This document shows, piece after piece, positions 52,541-60,787 of a stretch of 64,000 nt of DNA. Where the stretch lies: contig NZ_CBDDIE010000003.1 of assembly GCF_965228805.1 (NCBI RefSeq), forward strand, positions 4,076,556 through 4,140,555, read 5' to 3'. How positions within the stretch are numbered: the first letter of the stretch is position 1; each line of letters starts with the position of its first letter. The DNA is from JASBTN01 sp965228805. Lineage in GTDB: Bacteria; Pseudomonadota; Alphaproteobacteria; Rhodobacterales; Rhodobacteraceae. Below the pieces are notes generated by a model. That model searched no databases. It was not told where the DNA came from and saw nothing but the letters and a program-made list of their open reading frames with translations. The translations under genes were made by a program, and so were the position numbers.

Positions 52541-53752
52541 TTATTCCGCCGCTATTGGGCTTGTGGGGATGTCGACAAGCTTGCCGCGCGGAATGAGCCG
52601 GTCCGCGTCATACATCGGCAGGGTGCAAAGCTCGCCTTTTTGAGTGGAACCATCGGCGCAGAGCACATCGACCTGCGTGCCGGGCCCCTGCGCAGGGTCA
52701 TCCATGCGCACGATGCAAACACCACAGCCCTGATACGGCGAATAGCCCGAGGAACAGACACGGCCGACATCTTTGCCATCAATGGTCATGACGCGTCCAA
52801 GCTGCGCCACGCCGCCGGACACGCGCATGCCCCATGTACGGCAGGACTGGTTAGCGGCCTCCAACGCCTTGCGGCCAACAAAGTCACGGTCGTCGAACTC
52901 GACAAAACCGCCAAGCCCTGCGTCGAACGGCGTCGTCTCGGCTCCGAAATCCGACCCGGCATTGAGCAACCCCGCCTCGATCCGCCGCGCCCGGAACACC
53001 GGCGTTCCAGTCAGCAAGATGCCGAACGCCGCGCCGACCTCCATGATCCGGTCGCCGATGGCGGGGATGTCGGTGTCGGGCAGCAGGTAGACCTCCCAAC
53101 CCAACTCATTGGTGAAGCCCGAGCGGCTGATCCAGCAGGTCTGGCCCGCGATGGAGACCTCAGCGCAATCGAAATAGCGGAAAGGATTGGGCATCGGTCC
53201 GTCCAGTACCGCGGCCAACAATTCCAGCGAACGCGGCCCCTGGATTTGGCTGACCCAGACATTGGGGTCGTGGATTTTCACGTCCAGCCCCTCGGCGTGG
53301 GCCTTGTACCAGCTGAACAAGTCGCCGTCGGCCTGCGCCATCCAAAACCTGTCGTGGGATAGCCGCAGCAGCACCCCGTCTGTGATCATGCCGCCATCAT
53401 GATAGCAGGCAAACTGATAGGAACAGCGGCCCGGTTTCACCTTGCTGACACTCCGGGTGAACACCTTGTTCAACAGAGTTTCGGCATCCGGTCCGCTGAT
53501 CTCGATCGGCAACTCGCCAGTGTGACGAAAGATGACATTGGTGCGCACGGCCCAATACATCTCGTCATCCGTGGCCGTGTCGAGTTTCTCCGGCGTCAGG
53601 CGCGAGTTGTAGAGCGTGTATTCGGGATTATAGGGCAGCTCCATGTAGCTCAGCGGATGGGGGGGCATTGTTCGGGTCAGTTCGCGCGGGCGCTCGCCTT
53701 TGTTCGGAAAGGCTTTGACTGCGAAACGAGTGTGAGAGAGGTCGGTTGTCAT
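52541..53752 (-). CDS. DmdA/GcvT-like tetrahydrofolate methyltransferase
   Basis: The 403-residue protein belongs to the aminomethyltransferase fold that moves a methyl or methylene group to tetrahydrofolate. The N-terminal half has YTLYNSRLTP, EISGPDAETLL, RLSHDRFWMAQADGDLFSW and VSQIQGPRSLELL. SGFTNELGWEVYLL and RRIEAGLLNAG follow. The Y-x-x-YN and ADGDL stretches recall DmdA, the DMSP demethylase, more than GcvT. The ATG at 53752 is used; a GTG at 53761 is possible. It is the first gene of the six-gene operon and divergent from a LysR gene. Confidence 0.82.
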   Translation of the reverse strand: MTTDLSHTRFAVKAFPNKGERPRELTRTMPPHPLSYMELPYNPEYTLYNSRLTPEKLDTATDDEMYWAVRTNVIFRHTGELPIEISGPDAETLLNKVFTRSVSKVKPGRCSYQFACYHDGGMITDGVLLRLSHDRFWMAQADGDLFSWYKAHAEGLDVKIHDPNVWVSQIQGPRSLELLAAVLDGPMPNPFRYFDCAEVSIAGQTCWISRSGFTNELGWEVYLLPDTDIPAIGDRIMEVGAAFGILLTGTPVFRARRIEAGLLNAGSDFGAETTPFDAGLGGFVEFDDRDFVGRKALEAANQSCRTWGMRVSGGVAQLGRVMTIDGKDVGRVCSSGYSPYQGCGVCIVRMDDPAQGPGTQVDVLCADGSTQKGELCTLPMYDADRLIPRGKLVDIPTSPIAAE

Positions 53753-53835
53753 ATTATTCACCGTTCAGAGTTGTTAGACGCCTGCGGGTGACCTTCGACA
53801 AGGACAGATGGATGCCACGCATTGTGTTAAGGATA

Positions 53836-53873
53836 TTTGGCCAAATGGGCTTGGCGCAAATCTAATGATTTGC
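53836..53873. promoter_or_regulatory. Candidate LysR boxes between GcvT-like and LysR genes
   Basis: A perfect 10-bp palindrome TTTGGCCAAA (53836-53845) and a perfect inverted repeat GCAAAT-N6-ATTTGC (53856-53873) lie 18-30 bp apart in the 152-bp divergent gap. The T-rich region beside them may be the LysR promoter. Both suit a LysR dimer pair. Confidence 0.55.
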
Positions 53874-53904
53874 ACACGTCGTTCCAAAAAATTAAACAAT
53901 ATAC

Positions 53905-54774
53905 ATGCGATTTCGTTCTTATGATGCTCTCAAGACCTTTGATGCTGTTGCCCGCAATCTGTCGATGACCAAAGCGGCGGACGAGGTGCATCAGTCGAAA
54001 GGGTCGATCAGTTACCAGATCAATAAACTCGAAGCCGAGCTCGGCTTTCGTCTGTTCGAGCGCGCGCATGCAAAACTGGAACTGACGGAGGAAGGGCGCA
54101 GGTTGTGGCATGTGTCCCAAACGGCCCTGAGCCAGATCGACCGTGAAATCGAAGACCTGCGTGGCACTGCCTCCAGTGCCGTGACTATTGGTGCACTGAC
54201 CTACTTCTCGTCGCGCTGGCTGTCGCCAAGGCTCACACGGTTCTTCGAGGCCAATCCCGGTATCAGCCTGCGGATCGAACCGCTCAACTCCGTCGACATG
54301 ATGAGATCTGTGAAAGTTGACATGGCAGTCCTTTGGGGAATTGGCGGCTGGGAGGGCCATAAGAGCGAACTTCTTTTGTCCCTGCCTGCTGTGCCAACCG
54401 CCAACCGCGCAGTTGCTGAGCAGGTGAGCCGTCTTGGGTTGGCCGAGGCGGTCAGGCAACTGCCGCTCTTGGGGGACAGTTCCGGTGATGCCGGTTGGCG
54501 GGCCTGGCACAAAGCCGCTGGGCTGCCTTACACGCCCAGCCGGTCCAGCTTGACTATCCCGGACTCAAACAGCCGCGTTCAGGCGGTGGTGGATGGCCAG
54601 GGGATCGCCCTGTGGGATAATCTGGTCGCGGCTGAATTTGGCGATGGAACGCTTGTCAGATTGTCCGATGTCAGAGTTGATAACGCGGGTTACTTTGTCG
54701 TTTTCACGGATCAGCCGATGTCTCAAGGCGCAGAGTCATTCATGGACTGGTTGCGGACTGAAACCGCATCCTGA
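53905..54774 (+). CDS. LysR-type regulator (GcvA-like), first of a mirrored pair
   Basis: The 289-residue protein has an N-terminal HTH (ALKTFDAVARNLSMTKAADEV and SKGSISYQINKLEAELGFRLF) and an effector domain. It is divergent from the six-gene operon and so probably controls it. Its 3' end overlaps that of the second LysR gene by 52 bp in convergent orientation. Confidence 0.88.
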   Translation: MRFRSYDALKTFDAVARNLSMTKAADEVHQSKGSISYQINKLEAELGFRLFERAHAKLELTEEGRRLWHVSQTALSQIDREIEDLRGTASSAVTIGALTYFSSRWLSPRLTRFFEANPGISLRIEPLNSVDMMRSVKVDMAVLWGIGGWEGHKSELLLSLPAVPTANRAVAEQVSRLGLAEAVRQLPLLGDSSGDAGWRAWHKAAGLPYTPSRSSLTIPDSNSRVQAVVDGQGIALWDNLVAAEFGDGTLVRLSDVRVDNAGYFVVFTDQPMSQGAESFMDWLRTETAS

Positions 54775-55631
54775 AGCCAATCCGAGAACACCGTCGCCGG
54801 TTCTGACGCTGTAGCCCGATCTGGCCTGACGATGAAATAGCCATAGTCTGGCAGCACGATCTCCGACAGCCGATGAAGCTTACCTGCCACCAACTCTTCG
54901 CTCACAAGATCATCCATCAGGGCGATACCTTGGCCGTTGATCACCGCCTGAACCCGCACGTTGGGATCCGGCACGATTAACACGTCGCGCCGCGCCTGTG
55001 GCGGCAGGCCCGCAAGCTCCAACCATTCAGACCAGGCGTTGCTGTCTTCGCGATCGCGCAGCAATGTTAGTTCTGGGACCGCCTCCCTGATCCCCAGCCG
55101 TTCCACCCGGCCCGCAACATTGGTATTGCCAACCGGAAAGGACGGCATCGGCATGAACGGTGTCACGGTGCCGTCTTTCCAATTCCCGTTGCCCCATCTG
55201 ATCGCCAAATCCACGCCCTGCATCTCGGCCCCTGAAAACTCGATCATCGGCTGAATGCGAAGCTGCACGTCCGGGTGGCTTTGCATGAAGGTCATCAGGC
55301 GTGGCGACAGCCAGCGCGCGGCGAAATAGGTCGAAACACCAACTGTCAGAGAGAGGGTCGAGACCCCCTTTAACATTTGAATTTCGGCTTCGATCTCGTC
55401 GTATCGGCTCTGGCAGATCGTCAGCAGTTTCAGACCTTCACCGGTCAGAGTGACGCCGCGCGTGGTGCGCTGGAACAGGCTCACGCCTAGATCGGCCTCA
55501 AGGGTTTTGATCTGATAGCTGATAGCACCTTTTGTCATATTGAGTGCCGCAGCCGCCGTCGAGAAGCTGGAATAGCGAGCGATCTCGGCAAATAGCCTGA
55601 GCAAATCATGGTGATGGAAACGAGCAGTCAT
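54723..55631 (-). CDS. LysR-type regulator (GcvA-like), second of a mirrored pair
   Basis: The 302-residue protein has HTH (LLRLFAEIARYSSFSTAAAAL and TKGAISYQIKTLEADLGVSLF) and an effector domain. It shares the KG-x-ISYQI-x-x-LEA-x-LG HTH pattern of its neighbour, so the pair are paralogues. It is divergent from the MttB-GcvT operon and likely its regulator. The overlap with the first LysR gene means antisense transcripts over 52 bp. Confidence 0.88.
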   Translation of the reverse strand: MTARFHHHDLLRLFAEIARYSSFSTAAAALNMTKGAISYQIKTLEADLGVSLFQRTTRGVTLTGEGLKLLTICQSRYDEIEAEIQMLKGVSTLSLTVGVSTYFAARWLSPRLMTFMQSHPDVQLRIQPMIEFSGAEMQGVDLAIRWGNGNWKDGTVTPFMPMPSFPVGNTNVAGRVERLGIREAVPELTLLRDREDSNAWSEWLELAGLPPQARRDVLIVPDPNVRVQAVINGQGIALMDDLVSEELVAGKLHRLSEIVLPDYGYFIVRPDRATASEPATVFSDWLQDAVSVRNQSMNDSAP

Positions 55632-55704
55632 GGGGTAGCGTATAATTTATTTAAACGCTGAGAACAGATTTTTTCGATTTTCAAGCTGCTTTTTTGAACA
55701 TGAT

Positions 55705-57297
55705 ATGCGTTTAGGCTCACAAAAGGAGTTGCTGGCGTTGGAAACTTTGAACGCAATCACAGACATGCCAGCCCCTCAGGGTCGCCGCAGCAGCGCGCGC
55801 CGTGGCCGTCTTTCCCGTCATAACGCGCCCTCGGAGAGCACACCGTTCACGGGCCGCAAGATACCTGCATACGATTTGCTGGATGAAACGGCCTTGGCCT
55901 GCATCGAAAGTCAGGCGAACTGGATATTGGACAAGATCGGTGTCGAGTTTCGGGGGGACCAAACGGCGCTGGATCTCTTCGCCCAGGCGGGCGCGCAGGT
56001 GGACGGTGAACGCGTAAGGTTTGAGCCGGGCCATGTTCGCGCGCTGTGCGCCACGGCCCCAAGCGAATTTCAACTACATGCCCGCGACCCGGCCAAGACC
56101 GTGACACTTGGCGGCGACAACGTTGTGCTGATGCCAGGATATGGCTCTCCCTTTGTCAGTGATCTGGCAAAGGGTCGGCGCTATGCGACGCTGAAGGATT
56201 TCCGCAATTTCGTGAAACTGGCCTACAGTGCCCCTGCGCTGCACCATTCCGGCGGCACGGTGGTCGAGCCGACAGATATCCCGGTGAACAAGCGCCATCT
56301 CGACATGATGCTGGCGCATCTAACGCTCTCGACCAAGCCCTTCATGGGCTCTGTCACGGCGCCTTCGCGCGCGCGCGACAGTATCGAGATGGCACGCCTC
56401 GTCTTTGGTGACGTCATGGATCGCTTTGCTGTGATGCAGGGCAATATCAACGTCAATTCGCCGCTGATCTATGATGACACTATGTCTTCGGCCCTGCGAA
56501 TCTATGCAGAGGCGGGCCAGTGTGTTTGCGTCTCTCCTGCGATTTTTGCAGGCGCCATGGGGCCACTTTCCCCGGCCGCCGTCGCGGCACAAACATTGGC
56601 CGAAGCCATGGTGGGCATCGCGCTGGCACAGCTGGTGCGGCCCGGTTGCCCGGTAGTGTTTGGCTCGTTCCATTCGACGATGAACCTGCGCACCGGCGCG
56701 CTGACTTTCGGATCGCCCGAGGCAAACATGACCACGATGGCGCTCACACAACTGGGACGAAGACTTGGCGTGCCGGTGCGCTCTGGCGGGGGTCAGATCA
56801 CCGCGTCCAACGCGCCGGACGGGCAAGCCATGCAGGACAGCACCGGCGCGATGTGGTCCACGCTGCTCTCTGGTGCGCATCAGGTCTGGCATGCGGCGGG
56901 CTGGCTCGAGGGTGGGCTTGTGATGTCTTATGAGAAATTCATCATGGACCTCGACCATTGCGGCGCGATGCTGAAGCTTTTGCAGGGTTTCGCTACCGAT
57001 GACGAAGCCTTTGGGCGCGACGCCTACCATGAGACCGGCCCGGGCGAGAATTTCCTGTCGACCAGCCACACGCTGCGCCACTACACGACGGCGAATTTTG
57101 AACCACGGATATCTGACGCCGGCCCATTCGAGACCTGGTCTGAAAATGGTGCGCTGACCGCTGATCAGCGCGCCACGGCGCGGTGGCATCAGATGCTGAA
57201 CGACTATCAACAACCCGAAATGCAACCCGGCATCCAAGCCGCGCTCGAAGACTTCGTATCCGAGCGCAAGGCGCAGATGCCGGACGAATGGTACTAG
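55705..57297 (+). CDS. MttB-family (trimethylamine methyltransferase-like) protein
   Basis: The 530-residue protein fits the non-pyrrolysine MttB superfamily (TIM barrel). The middle has VLMPGYGSPFVSD, GGTVVEPTDIP, NINVNSPLIYDDTMSS and PEANMTTMALTQLGRRLGVP. No pyrrolysine (amber codon) interrupts it. MttB relatives move a methyl group from a quaternary amine such as glycine betaine, proline betaine or carnitine to a corrinoid protein; no corrinoid-protein gene is nearby. The ATG at 55705 gives 530 residues, but a TTG at 55738 with AAAGGAG before it is also credible. It is followed by GcvT-like 2 after 12 bp. Confidence 0.85.
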   Translation: MRLGSQKELLALETLNAITDMPAPQGRRSSARRGRLSRHNAPSESTPFTGRKIPAYDLLDETALACIESQANWILDKIGVEFRGDQTALDLFAQAGAQVDGERVRFEPGHVRALCATAPSEFQLHARDPAKTVTLGGDNVVLMPGYGSPFVSDLAKGRRYATLKDFRNFVKLAYSAPALHHSGGTVVEPTDIPVNKRHLDMMLAHLTLSTKPFMGSVTAPSRARDSIEMARLVFGDVMDRFAVMQGNINVNSPLIYDDTMSSALRIYAEAGQCVCVSPAIFAGAMGPLSPAAVAAQTLAEAMVGIALAQLVRPGCPVVFGSFHSTMNLRTGALTFGSPEANMTTMALTQLGRRLGVPVRSGGGQITASNAPDGQAMQDSTGAMWSTLLSGAHQVWHAAGWLEGGLVMSYEKFIMDLDHCGAMLKLLQGFATDDEAFGRDAYHETGPGENFLSTSHTLRHYTTANFEPRISDAGPFETWSENGALTADQRATARWHQMLNDYQQPEMQPGIQAALEDFVSERKAQMPDEWY

Positions 57298-57309
57298 AAA
57301 GGAACGCCC

Positions 57310-58401
57310 ATGACCGAAGAGCTTAGCCGCACATCCGCCCTTGCCTCACGCCACACCGCACTTGGCTCTGGGCTGGAAGATTGGAATGGTATGGGAACGG
57401 CCTGGACCTACAACACCGACCCCAATGATGAACACGATGCGGTTCGCGAGCGCGCGGGCATGTTCGATATGTCGCCATTGAAGAAGGTGTTCGTGCGCGG
57501 TCCTGACGCCCTAGCGATTCTCGACCACCTGACCACACGCGATCTTTCCAAACTCGCACCGGGAAAGGCGGCTTACCTGTGTGTTCTCACCGATCAAGGC
57601 GGGATCGCCGATGACGCTATCGTGTCGAACAACGGCGGTGACGAATGGATGATCGTGCACGGTTCGGGCGACACGATGGCGCTCTTGCAGGCTTCGGCGG
57701 AGGGGCACGATGCTCAAGTTACGTTTACTGACGATCTTCACGACCTGTCGGTGCAAGGGCCGGCCTCGCTGGAAATTCTCAACGCGCATACGGATATCGA
57801 CCTAAGCACTCTGGCCTATTTCGAACATGCGACTGCGGTGCTCTTCGGTCATTCTTGCCGCATCTCGCGCACCGGATACTCCGGCGAACGTGGCTACGAG
57901 ATCTTCGCTGACGGCTCGGTGATCACCGACATCTGGGACAAACTGGTCGAAGCAGGCGTCATGCCCTGTTCCTTCACGGCGCTCGATAAGGTGCGGATCG
58001 AAGCGGGCCTGCTGTTCTACGGCTACGACATGACCGAGAACAACACCCCATGGGAGGTGGGGCTGGGCTTCACCATCAGCAGAACCAAGGGCGATTTCCG
58101 GGGCAAGGCGGCAGTCATGGCGGCGAAAGGTGCCGAGAAGGTCAACAACGTTTGCCTCGACATCGACCATCCAGACATGGTCGAAGGCGGTGAAACCCTG
58201 ATGTTGGACGGTCAGGAAGTCGGCATCATCAACAGCCCCTGCTATTCGCACCGTATGGGCAAATCCCTTGCCCTGTCCCATGTCCGACCGGGCCTTGCGG
58301 TTGGCACCACGCTCACGGTGTCGGGCGAGGGGCTGGAAACCACGGCCACAATCACCACCAGCCCCATCTATGATCCTGACAAGTCGCGCACGCATAGCTG
58401 A
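57310..58401 (+). CDS. GcvT-like tetrahydrofolate methyltransferase 2
   Basis: The 363-residue protein has the GcvT layout: FDMSPLKKVFVRGPDALAIL (about 51-70), LSVQGPASLEIL, SRTGYSGERGYEIF (about 185-198), ALDKVRIEAGLLFYGYDM and a C-terminal beta barrel. It lacks strong resemblance to DmdA. It pairs with the MttB-like gene (12-bp gap, AAAGGA ribosome site). It could accept the methyl group from the MttB-like enzyme and place it on tetrahydrofolate, or remove a second methyl group. Confidence 0.85.
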   Translation: MTEELSRTSALASRHTALGSGLEDWNGMGTAWTYNTDPNDEHDAVRERAGMFDMSPLKKVFVRGPDALAILDHLTTRDLSKLAPGKAAYLCVLTDQGGIADDAIVSNNGGDEWMIVHGSGDTMALLQASAEGHDAQVTFTDDLHDLSVQGPASLEILNAHTDIDLSTLAYFEHATAVLFGHSCRISRTGYSGERGYEIFADGSVITDIWDKLVEAGVMPCSFTALDKVRIEAGLLFYGYDMTENNTPWEVGLGFTISRTKGDFRGKAAVMAAKGAEKVNNVCLDIDHPDMVEGGETLMLDGQEVGIINSPCYSHRMGKSLALSHVRPGLAVGTTLTVSGEGLETTATITTSPIYDPDKSRTHS

Positions 58402-58419
58402 CGCAGCCTATGCATTCCG

Positions 58420-58449
58420 GCGAAGGGCGAACCTCTGATCGCCCTTCGC
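58420..58449 (+). terminator. Perfect 11-bp hairpin after the MttB-GcvT operon
   Basis: The arms (58420-58430, 58439-58449) pair perfectly around an 8-base loop. There is no T-run, so this is a terminator-like or mRNA-stabilising hairpin. Confidence 0.55.
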
Positions 58450-58575
58450 ATCACTGCAATTGACTTCGGCAGAACACAGATGCGCTAACCCGCCATTCAT
58501 GAGGCGTAAGATCATTCTGAAAGCCCAACTCGCTAATCGGTCCAAGGCATAGCGAGCGGCAGACTTCGATGTCGC

Positions 58576-59106
58576 CTAGCTTCTTTGCAATCGCCCAATG
58601 CCCCATCGAATGAGCCCGACGAGTAATGGCAACAACCCCACAACCAGCAGGGCATTCTTAATCAGGCTTAGTGTTGAACTCAGCGCAATCAAATCATCTG
58701 AGACGTCGGGGTATCCCCGCGCGAGAAGAAACAGAGTAACATTCTCGGTATAGTCGCCAATCCCACCCAGAAGTGGTGCAAGACAAAGCCAATCGACGCC
58801 GCGCCCCTTCCATAGAATGTAGGTAAACACGGCAGCGATGAGCGAGTAGAGAGCTGGGTTGAATATATCCAGAAGCTGGATTCGGCCGTACAGCGAGAAC
58901 CCGCGCTCACCATAGCTTCCAAGAACTTCCGTCACTCTTTCCCTGGTATATCCTTGGTCGAAATCCAGAATTCCAAAGCCGCCGCTGACTTCCCTGAGCT
59001 GCCCAAGCGTCATCAGGATTGCGCCAAAAACCACGAGATAGGCGATGATGAGAACGGTTAACCCGCGTCTTGTTGCCAACTGAGAGATCAACGAAATCAT
59101 GTTCAC
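58576..59106 (-). CDS. Four-helix membrane protein (176 aa)
   Basis: Four hydrophobic segments are seen (about 17-35, 85-98, 105-125, 142-168). No enzyme motif is visible. It is divergent from the TetR gene across tandem TGACA repeats, so it is a likely target of that repressor. Function unknown. Confidence 0.7.
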   Translation of the reverse strand: MNMISLISQLATRRGLTVLIIAYLVVFGAILMTLGQLREVSGGFGILDFDQGYTRERVTEVLGSYGERGFSLYGRIQLLDIFNPALYSLIAAVFTYILWKGRGVDWLCLAPLLGGIGDYTENVTLFLLARGYPDVSDDLIALSSTLSLIKNALLVVGLLPLLVGLIRWGIGRLQRS

Positions 59107-59116
59107 TCCTCAAAAA

Positions 59117-59152
59117 TGACAGTTGTGTCAGTTAAAAATGACGGGTATGTCA
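59117..59152. promoter_or_regulatory. Tandem TetR operator candidates
   Basis: Two 14-bp inverted repeats, TGACAGTTGTGTCA (59117-59130, perfect) and TGACGGGTATGTCA (59139-59152, one arm mismatch), lie 22 bp apart centre to centre between the two divergent genes. They overlap the first 21 codons of a longer TetR frame, which argues for the ATG at 59179. Confidence 0.7.
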
Positions 59153-59178
59153 ATAATGAAATTTTTGCAAGACCCGAG

Positions 59179-59736
59179 ATGAACGCGAATTTTGAAGACC
59201 TTACACCAAAGGCACGGCGTACAAGATTGGCTCTCTTGGAAGCCGCAAGAGTTGAGCTTGGCAATCGAGGCGTTGCGGGCGTTACGGTCATGGCGGTTTG
59301 CGAACGGGCAGGCATAGGCCGCACATCTTTTTACAATTACTTTGAGGACACAGGCGCCTTGGTGTCGACAGTTGCAGAAGAGGCCGCGAAGGATGTGAAG
59401 GAACGGTTTGATGCCCTGCATTCTGGCGTTCCGCGAGGACGTAAGCGGTTGGAAGCCTGTCTGCGCATGATCCTGGAAACTGCGACTAATGACTCTGAGG
59501 CGATACTCCTCGTTACATCATTGGCAAACTCAGCTCCGAAGATCATGGAATTGCTACGCGCAGAGATTTCAGCGGAACTTGCAGCCTTCGCTCGGGTACC
59601 GGCCAAAGATCAACCGGTCTTGGTAGATCATCTGACCCAAACAGTTCTCGCTCTCGCGCATCAGATGGCCATAGGCAATCTCGCCAAGGAAAGCGTTGAT
59701 TGCCATGTCGAATTCATGATGCGCGCCTGCGGCTGA
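59179..59736 (+). CDS. TetR-family repressor
   Basis: The 185-residue protein has the TetR HTH (RLALLEAARVELGNRGVAGVTVMAVCERAGIGRTSFYNYFED, about 13-55). A helical ligand domain follows. The start at 59179 keeps the operators outside the gene. It probably controls itself and the adjacent membrane protein gene; the ligand is unknown. Confidence 0.85.
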   Translation: MNANFEDLTPKARRTRLALLEAARVELGNRGVAGVTVMAVCERAGIGRTSFYNYFEDTGALVSTVAEEAAKDVKERFDALHSGVPRGRKRLEACLRMILETATNDSEAILLVTSLANSAPKIMELLRAEISAELAAFARVPAKDQPVLVDHLTQTVLALAHQMAIGNLAKESVDCHVEFMMRACG

Positions 59737-59817
59737 TCTTGACATAGGACACTCGTCCAAGGTCCGTTTCGTCCCGGTCTGGATGGTCTAATCAATTTGC
59801 AGTGAAAGCGCGGTTTC

Positions 59818-59831
59818 GTTTCGCGCGAAAC
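59818..59831. repeat. 14-bp perfect palindrome in a gene-free gap
   Basis: GTTTCGCGCGAAAC lies in the 273-bp gap 59737-60009, which has no supported gene. Confidence 0.4.
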
Positions 59832-60009
59832 TGGCGCCCGCGAACGACCGGTCTGGCGACACCAATCGCATTGCGTCGATGAGGTTGCGGCACGTGTGAA
59901 CGAATGCTGCGTCGGCAATAGCTGCGTGAGCAAAAGGCAGCTAAGTCCGCATTGCCGACATTTGCCGCAGCTTTGATGAGCGGCCGCTATCAATAGGCAA
60001 GGACGGGTC

Positions 60010-60297
60010 TCAATACCTCACGTCGTCCAGAAGCTCCAAGAGACGCGCATAGTCTCCAGTGACCGCGCGCGCTTGCTCGAAGACATCTCGCCGCTGCTGG
60101 TCAAGGCAGCGGAAGTACCGTTCGACATCGGTAAAATACGTATCCGCATCACGCTTCAACAGATCCGCATAGGCCCTGACATCATCGGGGTCGGTCGGCA
60201 TCCAGGGCGGCGCAGGCGGCAGGCAAGTGCCCGCAATCGCGGCAGAACCCCAGCTCAGAACGACCATAACCGCCCATGTTTGTTTCAAAAGCGCCAT
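60010..60297 (-). CDS. Small secreted protein (95 aa)
   Basis: The product has a signal peptide (MALLKQTWAVMVVLSWGSAAIAG) and a short mature part with two cysteines (Cys25 and Cys64), mainly helical. It is divergent from the conjugation operon. Its position suggests a role in the element, but I do not recognise it. Confidence 0.6.
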   Translation of the reverse strand: MALLKQTWAVMVVLSWGSAAIAGTCLPPAPPWMPTDPDDVRAYADLLKRDADTYFTDVERYFRCLDQQRRDVFEQARAVTGDYARLLELLDDVRY

Positions 60298-60433
60298 ATT
60301 ATCTTGGCTCAGCCACTCCGTTGCAGTAAATTTGTTTCAACGCATGAAGGGCGCAATAACTCAAATTGCACCTATTGATTGCAAGATTATAATATTGTAT
60401 CGGTTCGGTAGTCCATGAGGGACTGCCGGGCCA

Positions 60434-60787
60434 ATGCATAATTCTGCAAGGCTCGATCCTATGAATTTGATGCAAGACGCCCCCAATGTTGTCAGTGAAG
60501 ACGGGCTGCGCACGCTGCTTGCCGAGGGTCATTCGGCGGATGTTGTGTGCCGGGTTACGCCCACACGAACAGGTGCTCAGTGGTCCGGAGTATGGACCGT
60601 GCATTGCGTCTCGCCAGATGGTGAGACGCGTCGCCTGCTTGTCACCGCGCGAAACAACATGGCTGCCAGGGAATTCAAGACTATCAACGGCTTATCCAGC
60701 TTCCTTGCTGGCCTTGGCGTTTCGATCGTCTCGATACCGATGCTTGAAGGCAAGATCGCCTCGCACAACCTGTACGACGAAGGCTAA
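60434..60787 (+). CDS. Hypothetical protein (117 aa) at the head of the conjugation operon
   Basis: The N-terminal segment is followed by a beta-rich core (DVVCRVTPTRTGAQWSGVWTVHCVSPDGETRRLLVTARNNM). Start choice is uncertain: ATGs at 60434, 60461 and 60470 are all in frame. It has no signal peptide. It overlaps the lytic transglycosylase gene start by 44 bp, so it is probably cotranscribed. I do not recognise it. Confidence 0.55.
   Translation: MHNSARLDPMNLMQDAPNVVSEDGLRTLLAEGHSADVVCRVTPTRTGAQWSGVWTVHCVSPDGETRRLLVTARNNMAAREFKTINGLSSFLAGLGVSIVSIPMLEGKIASHNLYDEG

Noticed and set aside
46243..53752. Ferulate/vanillate funnel (Fcs, Ech, Vdh, LigM) feeding the protocatechuate genes
   Set aside because: The crotonases do not look like hydroxycinnamoyl-CoA hydratase-lyases and the head methyltransferase looks closer to DmdA/GcvT than LigM. 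It remains a weaker alternative.
55705..57297. Pyrrolysine-type MttB
   Set aside because: The reading frame has no in-frame amber codon, so it is of the non-pyrrolysine group.
59737..60009. Possible gene remnant on the minus strand
   Set aside because: Frames across the gap lack a start, a domain and consistent codon use; only a 14-bp palindrome is supported.
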